Of a stretch of DNA of 64,000 nucleotides, positions 61,184-64,000 are shown piece by piece. A program made the translations under genes and the position numbers. Below the pieces are notes generated by a model. The model did not search any database and was not told where the DNA came from. It saw only the letters and a list, made by a program, of their open reading frames with translations. The stretch's first letter is position 1. Every line of letters begins with the position of its first letter. This stretch comes from an uncultured Muribaculaceae bacterium (GTDB taxonomy: Bacteria; Bacteroidota; Bacteroidia; Bacteroidales; Muribaculaceae). The DNA is taken from assembly GCA_944321725.1 (NCBI GenBank), contig CALUMI010000003.1, forward strand, positions 61,729 through 125,728, read 5' to 3'.

Positions 61184-63343
61184 TTATCTTACTACCACTT
61201 TAGCCACTGTGTTGCCAACACGCACAATGTAGAAACCTGCCGGTACGGCAATCACGTTTTCGCCGTCGACAGCCTCAGCAGCCACCAAGCGGCCTGCGGC
61301 GTCGTATATCTCAGCCACAGCGTCGGCAGCCACAACAACTACACCGTCGGCATTTGCGCTGATAGCGGCATCTTCAGCCTCGATACCCTCAACACCTGCC
61401 TCAACCGACAACTCTATGCTTGTGATTGTGATTTGTGCATTGCCTTTATATGTGGAAACAATGCCCGTTACATCGTGTTCCTCACCGTCGCCTACAGGAA
61501 CTTCGCCTGCAAAGAACAGATTGCTGTTTTGATAAGCGTTAAATTCCGTACCGGCTCCGTTGGTAAGGGTGTAATTGTTGGCAGAAGCAGCTTCTGCTAT
61601 AGTGACTTTTCTTACAACTACATATTGATTGACATCGGCAATAGTAACTTCTGTCTTTTCAATCGGAGAAACTTCTGCGGTTTCTGTTGCCGCTTGGAAA
61701 GAGGAAGCAACCGGATTTGTTATTTCAGGGGTATCATCGTTGTACAATTCCAAGTTGCCTTGTATCCCCGCCGGTATTACATCTCCTGCTTTGTATGTTT
61801 GTCCTATAGCTTCATCAATATTGTTGTAATTAAAAATCTGAATGGCACTACCTTCAGCGTCTATCGCATATATAGAACGTTCATTCTTATATGTTACAGT
61901 CAGCGGACAGTTGAGTTGAAGAACAACATTTTCTCCTAATTCTTTACCAACTTCTATGAACTCTGCAATAGAATTTACAGTTGTGCTCTTAATCGTAAAT
62001 GTGACAGTGACAGCTTCACTTGTTTCCTCGCCTTTCGACGATATAGCCTCTATCTTATAAACACCTGTCTCGGAGTATGTCAACGTTATTGGCGATGTTG
62101 CACTCTCTGACGCGATTTCTGAGTTGTCCTTTGTTACGGTATAAAGGATTTCCGCTCCCTCAGTCGGGCAAGTAATTGTTATGGTCTTTTCTTCATAATA
62201 TGTTTCGCCGTCGGTGACACCATCGATAGTCGGAGTAACCAATTCTTCGGTATTCACTTCCTTATAGATTTGTACATCAGCTCCTTCTGTGAAAGTAGCC
62301 GCATATCGTGCGAATCTGTTTTGTGCGTTTGTATTTACTTTTATATATCTTGTGTTTCCAACTATGTCAGCATTTCCATCGCTTATTGTAACAGTGAAAT
62401 CAAAAGGATTCTCACCTGTGGGCAGGTTTGAAGAGCTTGAAGAATCTGCATTCAAATAGCCTGTTCCGTCGTAGAATGTATAACCGCCGTCGGTAACACC
62501 CAATGTGAATATTGCAACTTCAGTGTCAAAAGGAAGCACTACAGTGTTGTCGCTTATCGTGACATCTGCCGGATAGCGATAATCTCCATGATCTCCTGCC
62601 ATTGCGATATTTTCTGATTCACAAACGATTATGATACGGTCGCCATCTGCCAATGTCGCTACATCTGTTACTTTTGCAAACGTGCCAAGATCAGCCGGAC
62701 GTTCTACGATTGTAAACTCAACAGCTTCAGCGGTTGTAGTGTTCGTTCCGTCGGTTGCCGTTGCCTCCACTTTGTAAGTACCCACTTTGTTAAGTTCCAA
62801 GCCTTCGACAGCGTATCTAACTGTTTCTTGAGCGTATTGCGAGCCATCCTTTGTGATTGTATAAGTCATCGAAGTAGCCAAATCCGGATAGGAAATGCTT
62901 ACCAATGCGCTGCCATAGTATGTCTCGCCGTTCACAACTCCCTCGATTTCCGGAGCCATGAGGACATTCGGAGTTTCATAAGTTACAGTTATTGTTTTGA
63001 TTGTATATTTTGCTATATTATTAAATTCCACAACTTTCTGTGAACCTGTCCATTCACTCAGCCCTGTACTAAATTCAATTTTTGTAATAAAATATCCTTC
63101 GGGTACAGAAAATGAGATGTTGTTTCCTTTATACGTACGCAATCCATCGCTCCAACAACGGGCAGGAGTATTGGTGCTACCTTGTTCTCCTAAGAACGTC
63201 ACATCATCAACCGTGATTTCAGACTGTCCGTGATACTCAGAATCCAATGCTACAAAGTCGAATGTGGTAACTTGTTCTGCTGCTTGTACCCCCCCCCATG
63301 AGGCTATAAGCGCGAATAGGAATAAAAAGTAAATTTTTTTCAT
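61184..63343 (-). CDS. Large secreted multi-domain beta protein with sorting-like tail
   Basis: A 719-aa protein with signal peptide MKKIYFLFLFALIASWGG. The first about 110 residues look like a carbohydrate-binding or adhesin beta-sandwich (TFDFVALDSEYHGQSEITVD). Two chitobiase C-terminal-like/Ig-like modules follow (MAPEIEGVVNGETYYGSALV and TPTIDGVTDGETYYEEKTIT). A later OB-fold-like or DUF-type segment is at about 450-640 (VVLQLNCPLTVTYKNERSIY). The C-terminus (AEIYDAAGRLVAAEAVDG … FYIVRVGNTVAKVVVR) is a type IX-like sorting tail. Codons 16-19 contain nine consecutive G, so slippage would destroy the frame. It is monocistronic with its own promoter and terminator; function unknown. Confidence 0.75.
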   Translation of the reverse strand: MKKIYFLFLFALIASWGGVQAAEQVTTFDFVALDSEYHGQSEITVDDVTFLGEQGSTNTPARCWSDGLRTYKGNNISFSVPEGYFITKIEFSTGLSEWTGSQKVVEFNNIAKYTIKTITVTYETPNVLMAPEIEGVVNGETYYGSALVSISYPDLATSMTYTITKDGSQYAQETVRYAVEGLELNKVGTYKVEATATDGTNTTTAEAVEFTIVERPADLGTFAKVTDVATLADGDRIIIVCESENIAMAGDHGDYRYPADVTISDNTVVLPFDTEVAIFTLGVTDGGYTFYDGTGYLNADSSSSSNLPTGENPFDFTVTISDGNADIVGNTRYIKVNTNAQNRFARYAATFTEGADVQIYKEVNTEELVTPTIDGVTDGETYYEEKTITITCPTEGAEILYTVTKDNSEIASESATSPITLTYSETGVYKIEAISSKGEETSEAVTVTFTIKSTTVNSIAEFIEVGKELGENVVLQLNCPLTVTYKNERSIYAIDAEGSAIQIFNYNNIDEAIGQTYKAGDVIPAGIQGNLELYNDDTPEITNPVASSFQAATETAEVSPIEKTEVTIADVNQYVVVRKVTIAEAASANNYTLTNGAGTEFNAYQNSNLFFAGEVPVGDGEEHDVTGIVSTYKGNAQITITSIELSVEAGVEGIEAEDAAISANADGVVVVAADAVAEIYDAAGRLVAAEAVDGENVIAVPAGFYIVRVGNTVAKVVVR
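63289..63297. repeat. C9/G9 homopolymer in the signal-peptide codons
   Basis: Nine consecutive C on the plus strand (G on the coding strand) encode Trp16-Gly-Gly-Val19 of the secreted protein. Homopolymers of this length are prone to slipped-strand changes. Confidence 0.9.
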
Positions 63344-63436
63344 AATGTAAAAGTATTTAGTTATTAGTAGTATATAGTTTCCTTAATCTTACGTCTCCTG
63401 TTTTTATGCGGCTTACCTTTTGCAACTTACCTTATG

Positions 63437-63467
63437 CAAAGGTAATCAATCGGATACGAAAAAGCAA
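63437..63467 (-). promoter_or_regulatory. Promoter of the 719-aa secreted protein gene
   Basis: On the minus strand, TTG (63465-63467), a 20-bp gap and TACCTTTG (63437-63444) fit the consensus. The leader to the ATG at 63343 is about 87 nt. Confidence 0.83.
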
Positions 63468-63665
63468 GTGGTGGAAATCGGAGATTATATGGCTGTTTGT
63501 CGCTGAATGTCGTCAAAAAGTTGCATAACGCTCTTTTTGAAGCCTGTTATGCGCAAAAATAGTCGCTAAAACCTCGTTTTTGCGTCAAACAGTCATTGGT
63601 GTAACATTTTTATAAAATTTTTGCCGTCCCGCCGCCAAACCTCCTCATAGCCCCGTGTATACAGT

Positions 63666-63684
63666 CCGGCCGCTATGCGGCCGG
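63666..63684. repeat. GC-rich perfect palindrome
   Basis: CCGGCCGC (63666-63673), TAT, GCGGCCGG (63677-63684): an eight-bp perfect stem with a three-base loop in a non-coding stretch. Role unknown. Confidence 0.6.
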
Positions 63685-63793
63685 TCGTGGTTGGTGTCAT
63701 ATCTTACGGCTGCGCTACGATTACCGTAGGTTCTCTGGAGTGCCGCCGCATAGCGGTCGAACTTCGTTCTGACATCGCCGGCAGATAAAGTTT

Positions 63794-63829
63794 GAGGGTG
63801 TGTCGCTCTTTTTGACACACCCTCTTTTT
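63794..63829 (+). terminator. Terminator-like hairpin beside the tRNA genes
   Basis: An 11-bp perfect stem, GAGGGTGTGTC (63794-63804) with GACACACCCTC (63814-63824), and a nine-base loop are followed by five T on the plus strand. It lies just beyond the 3' end of the leftward tRNA genes, so it may also end their transcript, although the T-run favours the plus direction. Confidence 0.65.
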
Positions 63830-63836
63830 CGGTTAG

Positions 63837-63910
63837 CGCTTCAAGATGGGCTTGAACCAACGACCCCCTGATTAACAGTCAGGTGCTCTAACCAACTGAG
63901 CTATTGAAGC
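63837..63910 (-). tRNA. tRNA-Asn (anticodon GTT), first copy
   Basis: Read on the minus strand, the acceptor stem GCTTCAA pairs with TTGAAGC. The D-arm is AGCTCAGTTGGTTAGAGC, the anticodon arm CTGACTGTTAATCAGG carries GTT, and the T-arm GTTGGTTCAAGCCC has the TTCAA signature. The discriminator base is G. CCA is not encoded. Confidence 0.96.
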
Positions 63911-63926
63911 ATTTTTTGTTTTATCG

Positions 63927-64000
63927 CGCTTCAGGATGGGCTTGAACCAACGACCCCCTGATTAACAGTCAGGTGCTCTAACCAACTGAGCTACTGAAGC
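63927..64000 (-). tRNA. tRNA-Asn (anticodon GTT), second copy at the window edge
   Basis: Same sequence as the first copy except for a compensatory change in the acceptor stem (GCTTCAG pairing with CTGAAGC). Its 5' end coincides with base 64000. The two genes are 16 bases apart and probably form one transcript; its promoter lies outside the window. Confidence 0.95.

Larger units (their letters stand above)
63468..63836. other. Non-coding stretch before the tRNA genes
   Basis: I see no credible gene in these 369 bases. An open frame on the minus strand overlaps the tRNA and has no family resemblance. The stretch holds a GC-rich perfect palindrome at 63666-63684, a terminator-like hairpin at 63794-63829, and near 63745 a copy of the short CGCCGCATAGCGGTCGAACTT phrase also found near 60656. 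Confidence 0.6.

Noticed and set aside
63645..63860. An open frame of 71 codons on the minus strand
   Set aside because: It runs into the tRNA-Asn gene and the terminator hairpin and encodes a low-complexity product without any family resemblance.
63927..64000. The tRNA pair as a phage or element attachment site
   Set aside because: No integrase or repeated tRNA 3' fragment is present; the second copy is a full gene with a compensatory acceptor-stem pair, so it is an ordinary tandem duplication.

Overview
The window is a 64 kb chromosomal piece of a gut-type Bacteroidota, order Bacteroidales, most likely near the Muribaculaceae (family placement is inference). The evidence is the Bacteroidales promoter form (TTTG or TTG, about 19-20 bp, TAnnTTTG) in front of many genes, a SusC/SusD pair, an UpxY-type antiterminator opening a capsule operon, secreted proteins ending in short type IX-like sorting tails (…KVVVR, …KKVIVR), and A-rich leaders instead of Shine-Dalgarno sites.

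1-10.3 kb, minus strand: the promoter-proximal half of a capsular or exopolysaccharide operon. It reads right to left: upxY antiterminator, short AraC-type HTH protein, HPr-kinase-like ATPase, HAD-like protein, Wza-type export lipoprotein, Wzc-type chain-length regulator/tyrosine kinase, Wzx flippase, acyltransferase 3, and a Wzy-like polymerase cut by the window edge. Upstream of upxY is a promoter cassette bounded by perfect 28-bp inverted repeats (8871-8898 and 9044-9071), next to a tyrosine recombinase (9092-10294). The only good promoter in the cassette points away from the capsule genes, so the sequenced molecule appears to be OFF. This phase switch is the strongest regulatory signal in the window.

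10.5-34.8 kb: mostly housekeeping and envelope genes. They are two DUF3857/transglutaminase-like proteins (one apparently catalytically dead), a 999-aa TPR protein with a partner outer-membrane beta-barrel, polyprenyl synthase, TatD nuclease, sugar O-acetyltransferase, a surface-type lipoprotein, an AAA-ATPase-like/PD-(D/E)XK protein, yidC, pyrG (with a duplicated promoter), an MBL-fold lipoprotein, an LptD-like protein with a TTG start, L-serine dehydratase and an EEP-family hydrolase.

35-52.3 kb, plus strand: a polysaccharide utilization locus. It holds susC, susD, a DUF6259-like TIM-barrel protein, a phosphodiester-glycosidase (NAGPA) protein, a secreted 434-aa protein, a GH3 glycosidase, three DUF4855 paralogues and one unrecognised 446-aa secreted protein. 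The combination suggests an unusual, perhaps phosphodiester-containing, glycan as substrate. Two DUF4855 genes share a 191-bp identical block.

52.4-60.6 kb, plus strand: a TolC/HlyD/ABC-2/ABC-2 export operon without an ATPase gene, followed by a mtaB, LpxL-type acyltransferase and GT2 glycosyltransferase operon.

60.6-64 kb: a non-coding stretch with imperfect palindromes, a 719-aa secreted protein whose signal-peptide codons contain a run of nine G, and two tandem tRNA-Asn(GTT) genes at the right edge. Runs of 8-9 C/G occur at three places (8751, 34904, 63289), each beside or inside the start of an envelope-related gene. They are candidates for slipped-strand variation in addition to the invertible promoter.
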